NCBI GenBank assembly: GCA_050260355.1
Contig: JBLNBZ010000080.1
Span: 1 to 50,039, forward strand
Source: CADEFX01 sp050260355
Lineage (GTDB): Bacteria; Pseudomonadota; Alphaproteobacteria; Rhizobiales; Hyphomicrobiaceae
Direction: 5' to 3'
DNA: 50,039 bases
Shown here piece by piece: positions 15,599 to 23,521 of this stretch. Each line of letters starts with the position of its first letter. Position 1 is the stretch's first letter. The notes under the pieces are model-generated. The model made no database searches, had not been told where the DNA came from, and was given only the letters and a program-made list of their open reading frames with translations. The position numbers and the translations under genes are program-made.

Positions 15599-16897
15599 TC
15601 AGCCCTTCCGCGCACGGGCCAGCTCATCGATGGCGGCCTGCATTGCCGTCAGCGTGTGCTGCACGTCCTCCTCGGTATGTGCGAGCGAGATGTAGTACTT
15701 GCTCTCGCCCTTGAGCACGCCGCGCTCGAGCAGGCTCGCATTCATGCGCTTCTGCATCTCGGCATTGCCGCGCAGGGTCCCGCGATAATCGCTGATGTCG
15801 CCGTCGGCGAACACCACATCGAACAGCGGCGCCTCGCCCAGCACGGTCGCGGGAATGCGCGCAGACTTCAACATGCGCCCGAGCCCGTCCTTGATCTGCC
15901 GGCCGGTCGCGAAGATCTGCTCGTAGGCTCCGGGGCGCTTCAAGATCTGCAGCGTCGCCAGTCCGGCCGCCGCGGCCACCGGGTTGCCGCTCAGCGTGCC
16001 GATCTGCACCGTGAACTCGTCCTCTGCCACCGCGCTCTTGTCGAAATGCTTCATGATGTCGGCGCGGCCCGCGATCGCCGCCAGCGGAAAGCCGCCGCCG
16101 ATCACCTTGCCGAGCGTGCACAGGTCGGGCGTGACGCCGTAGTAGGCCTGCGCGCCGCCGTAGGCGAAGCGGAAGCCGGTCACCACCTCGTCGAAAATCA
16201 GCGCGATGCCGCTCTCCTCCGTGACCCGGCGCAAGCCTTCCAGGAAGCCCGGCTTGGGCGGGATCAAGCGCTGGAACGGCTCGACGATGATGCCGGCAAG
16301 CTCGTCCTTGTGCTGCGCCACCAGACTCTTCACCGCCTCCAGGTCGTTGAACGGCGCGACCAGGACCTCGTCTCGGATCGAGCGCGGGATGCCGGCCGAA
16401 TCCGGGATCGGCTCGGGGAAATTGCCCTGTCGTTTCGGCGCCAGGCTCATGAGTCCGTAGTCGCTCATGCCATGGTAGCCGCCCTCGAACTTCAGGATCT
16501 TGTCCCGCTTCTTCCAGGCGCGGGCCACGCGCATGGCATAGAGGTCGGCTTCCGATCCGGTCGAGACGAAGCGCACCTGCTCCGCGCACGGCACCGCCTC
16601 GACGATCTCGGCAGCGAGCTTCACGCCGTGCGCATTGTTGGTGAAGAACGTGGAGCCGAGCGGAATCTGCTCCTGCACCGCCGCCGTCACCTCCGGGTGG
16701 GCATGCCCGACCAGCATCGGCCCCGACCCCAGCAGAAAATCGACGTACTCGTTGCCGCTCACGTCCCACACGCGACCCGCGCGGCCCTTGGCAATGACGA
16801 TGTCGCTCGAAACGTTGCCGAAGGTGCCGCCGGGCAGGACACGGCGCGCGGTTTCGGCAATTCCGGTCTCGGCCTCGCTGCGCTTGCGCTGGCTCAT
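15599..16897 (-). CDS. Class III aminotransferase, glutamate-1-semialdehyde mutase-like
   Basis: A 432-residue PLP enzyme of the class III (subgroup II) aminotransferases, close in pattern to glutamate-1-semialdehyde 2,1-aminomutase. LPGGTFGNV near residue 21 and the substrate/PLP segment VSTGSEADLYAMRVARA are visible, as are D236 in LIFDEVVTGFR for the pyridine nitrogen and K264 in TLGKVIGGGFP for the Schiff base. It lacks context for haem synthesis and is more likely a catabolic amino-acid or amine transaminase. I chose ATG 16897 (GGGAG ten bases upstream). An in-frame ATG at 16957 sits in a 13-base direct copy of the same start region but has no ribosome site. It is divergent from the Ldh2-type dehydrogenase gene. 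Confidence 0.9.
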   Translation of the reverse strand: MSQRKRSEAETGIAETARRVLPGGTFGNVSSDIVIAKGRAGRVWDVSGNEYVDFLLGSGPMLVGHAHPEVTAAVQEQIPLGSTFFTNNAHGVKLAAEIVEAVPCAEQVRFVSTGSEADLYAMRVARAWKKRDKILKFEGGYHGMSDYGLMSLAPKRQGNFPEPIPDSAGIPRSIRDEVLVAPFNDLEAVKSLVAQHKDELAGIIVEPFQRLIPPKPGFLEGLRRVTEESGIALIFDEVVTGFRFAYGGAQAYYGVTPDLCTLGKVIGGGFPLAAIAGRADIMKHFDKSAVAEDEFTVQIGTLSGNPVAAAAGLATLQILKRPGAYEQIFATGRQIKDGLGRMLKSARIPATVLGEAPLFDVVFADGDISDYRGTLRGNAEMQKRMNASLLERGVLKGESKYYISLAHTEEDVQHTLTAMQAAIDELARARKG

Positions 16898-16961
16898 CGC
16901 GTGCTCGCTCCCATGCTCCGATGACAGTTCAGCTGTCGGCAGCATAGACTGGCTCATCGCG
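16889..16961. repeat. 13-base direct repeat spanning two candidate start codons
   Basis: CTGGCTCATCGCG occurs at 16889-16901 and again at 16949-16961, exactly 60 bases apart. On the minus strand each copy carries an ATGAGCCAG (Met-Ser-Gln), so both the chosen and an alternative in-frame aminotransferase start are identical locally. An inverted pair GACAG/CTGTC (16923-16927, 16933-16937) lies between them and could be an operator for the divergent pair of genes. Confidence 0.5.
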
Positions 16962-17013
16962 CACATGAATGCCATTTTGCGCCACGACAAGAACGCCCAC
17001 GAGGAGCCTGCCC

Positions 17014-18066
17014 ATGCCTGTCGTCGTAGCCGTCGATCGTCTTACGAAGATTGCCGAGATCCTGCTGGAGAAGTCGGGCGCCTCGGCCGAGGAAGCCGCA
17101 ACCGTCGCGCGGCTGTGCGTCGGCGCCAACCTCGCCGGCCACGACTCGCACGGCGTCATTGCCATCCCGACCTACATCGACCGCATCAACAAGGGCCATA
17201 TCGTTCCGGGCGCCCCGTTCGAGATCAAGCAGGAGAGCGCCACCACCACCGTCATCGATGGCAACTGGGGCTTCGGCTTTGTCGTCGCGGAGCGGGCAAC
17301 GAAGCTCACCATCGAGAAGGCCAAGAAGGCCAACGTTGCCGCCACCACGATCCTGCGCCAGAGCCATATCGGCCGCGTCGCCGCCTACCCGCTGATGGCG
17401 GCCAAGGAAGGCATGATCGCCATCATGACGGCGGACTCGGGCCGCTCGCCGAAGGCCGTGGCGCCGTTCGGCGGCCGCGAGCCGCGCCTCGGCACCAACC
17501 CGATCTGCATCGCCATGCCGTCGAACCTCGACGGACCGTTCGTGCTCGACATGGCGACCTCGGCTGTCGCCGCCGGCAAGATCAAGCTGGCGCAGGCCAA
17601 GAATGCCAAGATCCCCGAGGGCTGGGTGGTCGACAAGCACGGCAAACCCACCACCGATCCCTTCGAGTACGACAAGGGTGGCGTGTTGCTGCCGCTCGGC
17701 GGATCGGAGGGCTACAAGGGCTACGGGCTTTCGGCCATGGTCGAGGTGTTCTCGGGCCTCCTGCCGGGCCTCGGCTTCGGCGTCGAGCCCACGGGCCGTC
17801 ACAACGACGGCTGCTTCCTCGCCATGTTCAATGTCGAGGCGTTTCGTCCGCTTGCCACGTTCAAGAAGGAGGTGACCGAGTTCGCCGCCTACTTGAAATC
17901 GACCGCACCGGCAGCCGGCTTCACCGAGGTGCTCTATCCCGGCGAGGTCGAGTGGCGCACCGAGCAGGCGCGGCGCAAGACCGGCATCGAGGTCGACGAC
18001 AAGACCTGGAAGGCGTTCCAGGACCTCGCAGCCAAGCACGGGATCGCCGATCAAATCACGGCATAA
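17014..18066 (+). CDS. Ldh2-family malate/lactate-type dehydrogenase
   Basis: A 350-residue NAD(P)-dependent 2-hydroxyacid dehydrogenase of the LDH2/MDH2 family (malate, sulfolactate, ureidoglycolate and related enzymes), which is unrelated in fold to classical LDH. The family motif GHDSHG, with its catalytic His, is at about 46-51, followed by the nucleotide-binding middle region (RQSHIGRVAAYPLMAA, FGGREPRLGTNPICIAMPS). LPLGGSEGYKGYGLSAMVEVFSGLLPG is the typical C-terminal active-site segment. ATG 17014 is preceded by GAGGAG (17001-17006); an upstream ATG at 16969 has no such site. It is divergent from the aminotransferase gene, so a shared pathway for an amino/hydroxy acid is possible, but that is inference. 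Confidence 0.9.
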   Translation: MPVVVAVDRLTKIAEILLEKSGASAEEAATVARLCVGANLAGHDSHGVIAIPTYIDRINKGHIVPGAPFEIKQESATTTVIDGNWGFGFVVAERATKLTIEKAKKANVAATTILRQSHIGRVAAYPLMAAKEGMIAIMTADSGRSPKAVAPFGGREPRLGTNPICIAMPSNLDGPFVLDMATSAVAAGKIKLAQAKNAKIPEGWVVDKHGKPTTDPFEYDKGGVLLPLGGSEGYKGYGLSAMVEVFSGLLPGLGFGVEPTGRHNDGCFLAMFNVEAFRPLATFKKEVTEFAAYLKSTAPAAGFTEVLYPGEVEWRTEQARRKTGIEVDDKTWKAFQDLAAKHGIADQITA

Positions 18067-18077
18067 TCTCGCCTCTG

Positions 18078-18146
18078 CAGGGCAACGGCGTGAGTGCCGG
18101 CGCGCAAATCGCGCGTCGGCCAATTGCGCGCCCCGCGGCTGCCCTG
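18078..18146 (+). terminator. Two-tier stem-loop after the Ldh2-type gene
   Basis: The outer arms CAGGGCA (18078-18084) and TGCCCTG (18140-18146) enclose a perfect 9-base inner stem, GGCGCGCAA (18099-18107) and TTGCGCGCC (18124-18132). It begins 12 bases after the stop codon. The structure would stabilise the mRNA 3' end or end transcription. No T-run follows. Confidence 0.5.
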
Positions 18147-18292
18147 TGGCGGTCAAAGCACGCTTGTCAGGCATTGTCGCGCCGCGACGGCTCTGCGCTT
18201 TACTCGACCAACGTCATCGCCTTAACTGCCTATGGGCTGTGCGTGTGTTGGCTGCTTAGAGGGCGCCACACAGTTTGAGTACGGGGGCATTC

Positions 18293-18610
18293 ATGTCTCG
18301 AGTTATCGCTTCTCGAGTTATCGCTATCGTTGCAGTCGGAGTATCACTTGCCGGCTGTTCAAGCCTGGATCCCTACGGCGACTACAGTTACGGCTATTAC
18401 GGCGATCGCCCCTACGGCCACTATGAGCGCGTGCGCCAATGCCGGGAGGTGCGCGACTACTACGGTCAGGCCTTCCTGGAATGCCGCTACGTCAAGCGCT
18501 GGAAGCCGGACTATCCCGAGCGCAAGTACTACAGCGAGCGCAGGTACCGGGACCGGGACGGGGACGGCTACCCGGACCGCAGATACCGCGAGCGCGAGTA
18601 TTATGATTGA
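18293..18610 (+). CDS. Small tyrosine/arginine-rich lipoprotein
   Basis: A 105-residue predicted lipoprotein. The signal peptide ends in the lipobox LAGC (V-S-L-A-G-C-S), so it is probably lipidated at the cysteine. The mature part is first Tyr/Gly-rich (DPYGDYSYGYYGDRPYGHYER), then carries two cysteines in RQCREVRDYY and FLECRYVKRW, and ends in a highly charged Arg/Asp/Tyr tail (RYRDRDGDGYPDRR). The signal peptide contains a perfect 15-base tandem duplication (18296-18310 and 18311-18325, SRVIA twice). GGGGG lies five bases before the ATG. No function is known. Similar short Tyr-rich exported proteins are common in Hyphomicrobiales. Confidence 0.75.
   Translation: MSRVIASRVIAIVAVGVSLAGCSSLDPYGDYSYGYYGDRPYGHYERVRQCREVRDYYGQAFLECRYVKRWKPDYPERKYYSERRYRDRDGDGYPDRRYREREYYD
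18296..18325 (+). repeat. 15-base perfect tandem duplication
   Basis: TCTCGAGTTATCGCT is present twice in a row (18296-18310, 18311-18325), coding for a repeated Ser-Arg-Val-Ile-Ala in the lipoprotein signal peptide. It keeps the reading frame. Confidence 0.9.
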
Positions 18611-18612
18611 TG

Positions 18613-18724
18613 CCGTCGACAGATCGACGGAACGTCATCATCTGGCGCGCGTGTAGCGGAGCTCGAGCCGGTCAGGTCGGCGGGCTCCGCGTGTATTGAG
18701 CCTCACGCGCACGCGTGGCCTCAA
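18613..18724. terminator. Hairpins between convergent small genes
   Basis: A 6-base stem CCGTCG/CGACGG (18613-18618, 18625-18630) directly follows the lipoprotein stop. A second structure has outer arms TTGAG/CTCAA (18696-18700, 18720-18724) and inner arms CACGCG/CGCGTG (18704-18709, 18712-18717). They lie between the convergent lipoprotein gene and the small exported-protein gene and may terminate one transcript each. Confidence 0.45.
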
Positions 18725-18765
18725 CCGGGATTGAGCTTGGCGTTGCCGCCTCGTGCGCTCGCGCG

Positions 18766-19122
18766 TCAGCCGGCGCACTCGTAATAGCGATCGCGCCAAT
18801 AGCTGTTCCGAGTCTTTTTCCACCGGCGATATTGGTAGACACAGTCGCGAGCGACCGTCGCTCCAGGGCCGATCAAGACACCGCGGTTCAAGTGCTCCGC
18901 ACCGGAACGATACTGAAGATCCGAGCCGCGCTGAACGGGCCTCTGTGAATTGATGTGCGGTCTCGCATTGTAGCCGCGCCGTATATCCTGCTCGATCCGA
19001 GCCCTGTCGCCGCCTGGCAGGCCGCGCCTCGGCTCTGCCGCGATACTGCCATCAGCCAGCACTGCAATCGCCACCGAGCCGCATGCCGCCGCTATCGCGA
19101 CTTTGCCGATCGAGGTTGCCAT
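18766..19122 (-). CDS. Small exported basic protein, function unknown
   Basis: A 118-residue protein with a signal peptide (MATSIGKVAIAAACGSVAIAV, cleavage near SIAAEP). The mature part is Arg-rich and Tyr-rich and ends in VARDCVYQYRRWKKTRNSYWRDRYYECAG, with two cysteines that could pair in the periplasm. No known domain is recognised. Start 19122 is supported by the signal peptide and GGAGC a few bases upstream. It converges on the lipoprotein gene of similar composition (both Y/R-rich with two cysteines), but I see no sequence homology between them. Confidence 0.6.
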   Translation of the reverse strand: MATSIGKVAIAAACGSVAIAVLADGSIAAEPRRGLPGGDRARIEQDIRRGYNARPHINSQRPVQRGSDLQYRSGAEHLNRGVLIGPGATVARDCVYQYRRWKKTRNSYWRDRYYECAG

Positions 19123-19423
19123 AAGTGCTCCTGTGGGGCTCTCTCACGTGGAAGACCAACGCCCTCTTGGAGCCGGAGCCTCCGCCGAGGCGAGCCCCGG
19201 CCACAATCAGGGACTCACCTGAGATGTGGGCACTCACACCCGGACGGGACAAGGCCCCAACTTCTCTGACAAACCCCTAACCCGGCAGAACCCGGCTCCG
19301 CGCCCCTTTTGGGTGCCATGCAGCAACGGCGTGGCAGCACTGCGCGCCCCAGGGTCGCACCCCGTCTAGCGGACAACATAAGCTTGACTATATTAAGCTT
19401 GCTTATGAAATAGGATCACCGCC
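19123..19423. other. Intergenic stretch carrying the marR promoter
   Basis: About 300 bases between the divergent small exported-protein gene and marR. The right end (19377-19407) holds the repeat-rich marR promoter listed separately. In the remaining part I see no gene, RNA or repeat. Confidence 0.6.
19377..19407 (+). promoter_or_regulatory. Putative marR-emrAB promoter/operator
   Basis: An AT-rich island in GC-rich surroundings. It contains -35 TTGACT (19384-19389) and a perfect inverted repeat CATAAG/CTTATG (19377-19382, 19402-19407). An 8-base direct repeat TAAGCTTG (19379-19386, 19394-19401) overlaps the likely core promoter. It ends 16 bases before the marR ATG. A MarR dimer bound here would block the promoter, which fits autorepression of the efflux operon. 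Confidence 0.65.
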
Positions 19424-19879
19424 ATGCCGACCAACTTCGACGCCGATCTTCTAATCCTGCTCAATGACGTCGCCCGCCAGATGCGCACCACCGCGGACCA
19501 GATGGCCCGCGAGCACGGGACGACGCGAGCCCAGTGGATCGTTCTGGCGCGCCTGGAGCGCCAGCCCGGGCTGTCGCAGAACGAGCTCGCAGCCATCGTC
19601 GAGGTGGCACCGATCACGATCGCGCGACTGATTGACCGCCTGGAGGATCTCGGCCTCGTCGAGCGCCGCGCCGACCTCAACGACCGGCGCGTCTGGCGCC
19701 TGAGGCTGACGCCGGCAGCCGCCCCGGTGCTGAGCGATCTCCATCGCTATCGAACCAAGCTGCACGGCCTGATGACGCGCGGCATCGATCCGGCGGTGCT
19801 GGATGCCATGACCACTGGTCTCCGTCGCATGAAGACCAACCTGACAAGCAGCCGGCGCCTCACCGAGGCCACGGCGTAG
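19424..19879 (+). CDS. MarR-family transcriptional regulator
   Basis: A 151-residue winged-helix DNA-binding protein, expected to act as a dimeric repressor relieved by small phenolic or lipophilic compounds. The core is standard: QWIVLARLERQPGLSQNELAAIVEVAPITIARLIDRLEDLGLVERRADLNDRRVWRLRLT, covering the helix-turn-helix and the wing with its D-x-R motif. The flanking helices form the dimer interface. It sits first in an operon with emrA and emrB, and its stop TAG is part of the ribosome site (TAGGAG) of emrA. It is likely autoregulated through the repeat island just upstream. Confidence 0.93.
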   Translation: MPTNFDADLLILLNDVARQMRTTADQMAREHGTTRAQWIVLARLERQPGLSQNELAAIVEVAPITIARLIDRLEDLGLVERRADLNDRRVWRLRLTPAAAPVLSDLHRYRTKLHGLMTRGIDPAVLDAMTTGLRRMKTNLTSSRRLTEATA

Positions 19880-19889
19880 GAGACCTGTC

Positions 19890-21155
19890 ATGTCCAAGAT
19901 GGATTCGATCGACGACGGCACGGTGACCACCGCTCCTGGCGATATGGGCTTGCGCCCGATGGACCGAAGCGTCGGTTCCGCGCCCGCTCCGTCAGCGCGC
20001 GAGAGCCCCCGAGAGGTGCAGGAAGCACCGCAGCTTCAGCCACCGCCCCTCAGGCCCGAGGCGCCGGAGCAAGCCCGCGGAGCCGAGGGAGCCGAGGCCA
20101 AACAACGCAATCGCCGCCGCCTGCGCCTCGCGCTGATGATCGGCGGCGTTCTGCTGGTCGCCATCGTGGGAAGCCTCATGTGGCTGCGTGCCGGCCGCTG
20201 GGCCTCCACCGACGATGCCTATGTGCGTGCCGCCAAGCTGATGGTGTCCACGGACGTCTCCGGACTCGTCAGCTCCGTCGACGTGCACGAGGGGCAGCTC
20301 GTGAAAGCTGGCGACGTGCTGTTCCGCATCGACCCGCGGCAGTTCCAGATCGCCCTCGATAACGCCAAGGCCAACCTGGGGCAGGTCGAGCTGACGCTCA
20401 ACTCGATGAAGGAGGATTACAAGCGCATGCTGAGCGACGTGGCCGCGCAGAAAGCGCAGGTCGCGCTGGACCAGGTCAATTTCGACCGTTTCGCGGCCCT
20501 CGTTCGCAGCGACACCATCTCCAGGGCCAACTACGATCAGGCGCGCTACACGCTCGAGGCCGACAAGAGCAAGCTGCAGTCCCTGCAGCAGCAGGCTGAG
20601 GTGCAGCTGGCACGGCTCGGCGGCAATGCGGACATCCCTGTCACGCAGCACCCCCAGTACCTGCAGGCCAAGGCACAGGTCGATGAGGCCCAGCGCCAGC
20701 TCGATCACACCGTGGTGCGCGCGCCGTTCGACGGCGTGGTGACTCAGGTCGACGCTCTGCAGCCTGGCACCTATCTCGTCTCCCAGACTGCTGCGCTCAC
20801 CAACACTGGGGCCGTCGGCCTCGTCTCGACCGACGATCTGTGGGTCGAGGCCAACATGAAGGAGACCGATCTCACCAACGTCAAGCCGGGCGACCACGTC
20901 GACGTGACCGTCGACACGTACCCGGGCAAGGTGTGGTCCGGCATCGTGCAGAGCATCGCCCCGGCCAGCGGCTCCGAGTTTTCCATCCTTCCCGCACAGA
21001 ACGTCAGCGGCAACTGGGTGAAGGTCGTGCAGCGCATTCCGGTGCGCATCGTACTTGATCGCCAGTCCGATGGCCCGCGGTTGCGCTCCGGGATGAGCGT
21101 CACGGTCGAGATCGATACGCGCCATCAGCCGACGCAGCACGCCGCGGCCGGGTAA
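19890..21155 (+). CDS. emrA: EmrA/HlyD-family membrane fusion protein
   Basis: A 421-residue periplasmic adaptor that links the inner-membrane pump to an outer-membrane channel. It has a cytoplasmic Pro/Ala/Glu-rich lead (1-75), one membrane span (about 80-98), a biotinyl-lipoyl half (VSSVDVHEGQLVKAGDVLFRID), a coiled-coil hairpin (about 150-240) and the second lipoyl half (VRAPFDGVVTQVDALQPGTYL). A beta-barrel follows (VEANMKETDLTNVKPGDHVDVTVDTYP). The order is that of EmrA. It starts ten bases after marR and is followed by the emrB-like gene 21 bases on. No outer-membrane factor gene is linked, so a TolC-type partner must be elsewhere. Confidence 0.93.
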   Translation: MSKMDSIDDGTVTTAPGDMGLRPMDRSVGSAPAPSARESPREVQEAPQLQPPPLRPEAPEQARGAEGAEAKQRNRRRLRLALMIGGVLLVAIVGSLMWLRAGRWASTDDAYVRAAKLMVSTDVSGLVSSVDVHEGQLVKAGDVLFRIDPRQFQIALDNAKANLGQVELTLNSMKEDYKRMLSDVAAQKAQVALDQVNFDRFAALVRSDTISRANYDQARYTLEADKSKLQSLQQQAEVQLARLGGNADIPVTQHPQYLQAKAQVDEAQRQLDHTVVRAPFDGVVTQVDALQPGTYLVSQTAALTNTGAVGLVSTDDLWVEANMKETDLTNVKPGDHVDVTVDTYPGKVWSGIVQSIAPASGSEFSILPAQNVSGNWVKVVQRIPVRIVLDRQSDGPRLRSGMSVTVEIDTRHQPTQHAAAG

Positions 21156-21176
21156 TGCCAACAATGGAGGCGCGCA

Positions 21177-22727
21177 ATGTACGCCAGCGCCAGCTCAGCC
21201 AGTAGCCCGACCTTCGCATCGCGACGCGCCATCATCACCGTGTGCGCCATGATGGCGACGCTCATGCAGGCGCTCGACAGCACGATCGCCAACGTCGCGC
21301 TGCCCTACATGCAGGGCTCGCTTGCCGCGACCCCCGACCAGATCATCTGGGTGTTGACCTCCTACATCGTTGCCGCCGCCATCATGACCGCACCTGTCGG
21401 CTGGATGTCGGCGCGCTTCGGGCGCAAGCCGCTGTTCATCGTTTGCCTCGTCGGCTTCACGGTCGCATCCATGCTGTGCGGTGTAGCCGAGACTCTCACG
21501 CAGATGGTGCTGTTCAGGCTGATGCAAGGCATGTTCGGCGCTGGCCTCGTGCCGCTGTCGCAGGCGACCATGCTCGATCTTTACCCCGCCGAGCAGCGCG
21601 GCTCCGCCATGGCGCTGTGGGGCATGGGCGTGATGGTCGGCCCCATCCTCGGACCGACGCTCGGCGGCTACCTCACCGACGTCTACAACTGGCGCTGGGT
21701 CTTCTACGTCAACCTCCCGTTCGGCCTGCTGGCCACTGCGGGCATCTGGATCTTCCTCGCCGATGGCCGGCGCAGCGAGAACCTGCGGTTCGACTGGACG
21801 GGATTCGCCGTCCTCAGCCTCGGCATCGGCGCGCTGCAGCTCATGCTCGACCGCGGCGAGCTCAAAGACTGGTTCGGCTCCACCGAGATCATCATCGAGG
21901 CTACGCTCGCCGGCCTCGGCCTCTATCTCTTCCTCGTGCACATGAGCCTGGCCGAGAAGCCCTTCATCCCGCCGCGCATCTTCCGCGACATGAACTTCAG
22001 CGCCGGTCTGATGGTGATGTTCAGCATCGGCATGGTGCTGCTCGCAAGCTCGGCGCTGCTGGCGCCTTACCTGCAGACGCTCGGCAACTATCCCGTTGCA
22101 ACCGCCGGACTGCTGATGGCGCCGCGCGGCCTCGGAACGATGGCAGCGATGATGGTGTCCGGCCGCATTGCCAACCGCATCGATCCGCGCCTCATCATCC
22201 TCGCCGGGTTCGCCATGGTGGCCGAGTCGCTGCGGCAGATGATGGGCTGGACGCCGGACATCGATGCCTGGTCGCTCGCCCTCACGACCTTGCTGCAGGG
22301 AGCGGGCCTCGGCTTCGTCTTCACGCCCCTGCAGGTCATCGCCTTCGCCACGCTCCCGGCCGAAATGCGCACGGACGGCACCGCCCTGTTCAGTCTGATG
22401 CGCAACGTCGGCAGCTCGATCGGCATCTCGGTGACGTCCTTCCTGCTCACCCAGAACACGCAGATCATGCATGCGCAGATCGCCGACAGCGTGACTCCTT
22501 TCAACCGCATGCTGCAGACGGGTGGCGCCTATCTCCGGTGGAACGCCGCCGCTCCTCCAGGTGTCGCCGCGCTCAATGCCGAGGTGACACGCCAGGCGTC
22601 CATCATCGCCTACGTCAACGACTTCAAGTTCATGCTGCTGATCTCGCTGCCGACCGTCCTGCTGCTCTTTCTCATGCGGCGGCCGAGCACGCCACCGGCG
22701 GCGGCCGACCACGCCATCATCGACTAG
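21177..22727 (+). CDS. emrB: EmrB/QacA-type MFS drug exporter (DHA2 family)
   Basis: A 516-residue inner-membrane drug:proton antiporter with 14 predicted membrane spans. The DHA2 signatures are visible: LDSTIANVALPYMQGSL in span 1 (motif D1), the loop GWMSARFGRKPLF (motif A), and GPILGPTLGGYLTDVYNWRWVFYVNLP (motif C and following). It forms a tripartite efflux pump with the preceding EmrA. GGAGG lies several bases before ATG 21177. The likely substrates are hydrophobic toxins or uncouplers; the sequence does not say which. It is the last gene of the marR-emrA-emrB operon and converges on the SDR gene 19 bases away. Confidence 0.94.
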   Translation: MYASASSASSPTFASRRAIITVCAMMATLMQALDSTIANVALPYMQGSLAATPDQIIWVLTSYIVAAAIMTAPVGWMSARFGRKPLFIVCLVGFTVASMLCGVAETLTQMVLFRLMQGMFGAGLVPLSQATMLDLYPAEQRGSAMALWGMGVMVGPILGPTLGGYLTDVYNWRWVFYVNLPFGLLATAGIWIFLADGRRSENLRFDWTGFAVLSLGIGALQLMLDRGELKDWFGSTEIIIEATLAGLGLYLFLVHMSLAEKPFIPPRIFRDMNFSAGLMVMFSIGMVLLASSALLAPYLQTLGNYPVATAGLLMAPRGLGTMAAMMVSGRIANRIDPRLIILAGFAMVAESLRQMMGWTPDIDAWSLALTTLLQGAGLGFVFTPLQVIAFATLPAEMRTDGTALFSLMRNVGSSIGISVTSFLLTQNTQIMHAQIADSVTPFNRMLQTGGAYLRWNAAAPPGVAALNAEVTRQASIIAYVNDFKFMLLISLPTVLLLFLMRRPSTPPAAADHAIID

Positions 22728-22746
22728 GATTGATGCGGCAGTCCTT

Positions 22747-23445
22747 TCAGAAGCGCTCTACCCAAGGCCTGAGCTCCACCTCCAGCGACCACGCCGAGCG
22801 TGGCTGCTCGATGAGCTGGAGATAGGTCTCCGCAATCGCGTCGGGATCGAGCAGGCTGTCGGGCGTATCGTCCTTGCCCTCCACGCGACCGCTCGCGGCG
22901 CTGCGCACACCGCCGTCGATCACCACGTGCGCGACATGAATGCCTTTGGGGCCGAGCTCGCGCGCCATGGATTGCGCCAGGCCGCGCAACGCGAACTTGC
23001 CCATGGCAAACGGTGCCGACTGCGCATAGCCCTTGACGCTCGCCGACGCGCCGGTGAACAGGATCACGCCTGAGCCTTGCTGCAGCATGCGGCGCGCCGC
23101 CTCCTGACCAACCAGGAAGCCGCCGAAGGCGCTCACCATCAACGCCTTCTCGACGTCCGCCGCATCGAGCTCCACGAGCGGGCCGCGCGTGCGGAAGCTC
23201 GCGTTGTAAAGCACCACGTTCGGCTCGCCGATCCGGCGCTCGGCCTCCTCGAACAGGCGCTTGACCTCGTCCGGCTTCGTGGCATCGGCGGCGATCGCGA
23301 CAGCGCCGGTCTCGCCCACGAGCCCCGCAAGCTTGTCGGTGCGGCGTGCGGCAAGCGCCAGCTTGTAGCCCTCGCGATGCAACGCTCGTGCGGTCGAGGC
23401 GCTGATGCCGCTGCCGGTCCCGACGATAAGTGCGCTCTTGGCCAT
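22747..23445 (-). CDS. Atypical short-chain dehydrogenase/reductase (SDR_c10-like)
   Basis: A 232-residue Rossmann-fold protein. The nucleotide-binding start is unusual (IVGTGSGISAS in place of TGxxxGIG). The active-site Tyr of the YxxxK motif is Phe: APFAMGK gives F146 and K150. TGASAS is near residue 131, and the GIHVAHVVIDG segment near the end is characteristic. This combination defines a known atypical SDR subgroup (classical subgroup 10), so the enzyme may still bind NAD(P) but could have lost or changed its chemistry. AGGAGAG lies six bases before ATG 23445. It is downstream of the TraB/GumN, xerC and fsa genes on the same strand. Confidence 0.85.
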   Translation of the reverse strand: MAKSALIVGTGSGISASTARALHREGYKLALAARRTDKLAGLVGETGAVAIAADATKPDEVKRLFEEAERRIGEPNVVLYNASFRTRGPLVELDAADVEKALMVSAFGGFLVGQEAARRMLQQGSGVILFTGASASVKGYAQSAPFAMGKFALRGLAQSMARELGPKGIHVAHVVIDGGVRSAASGRVEGKDDTPDSLLDPDAIAETYLQLIEQPRSAWSLEVELRPWVERF

Positions 23446-23521
23446 TCGCTCTCTCCTGCTGCACAGGAACAAAGCTTCACGCCCGGCCGGCACGTGGGCA
23501 AATCATCATGCCGTGAGCCCC

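Noticed and set aside
21195..22712. A 505-codon minus-strand open frame
   Set aside because: It mirrors the EmrB-type gene exactly, with charged, low-complexity translation (H/R/E/D-rich). This is a codon-usage artefact.
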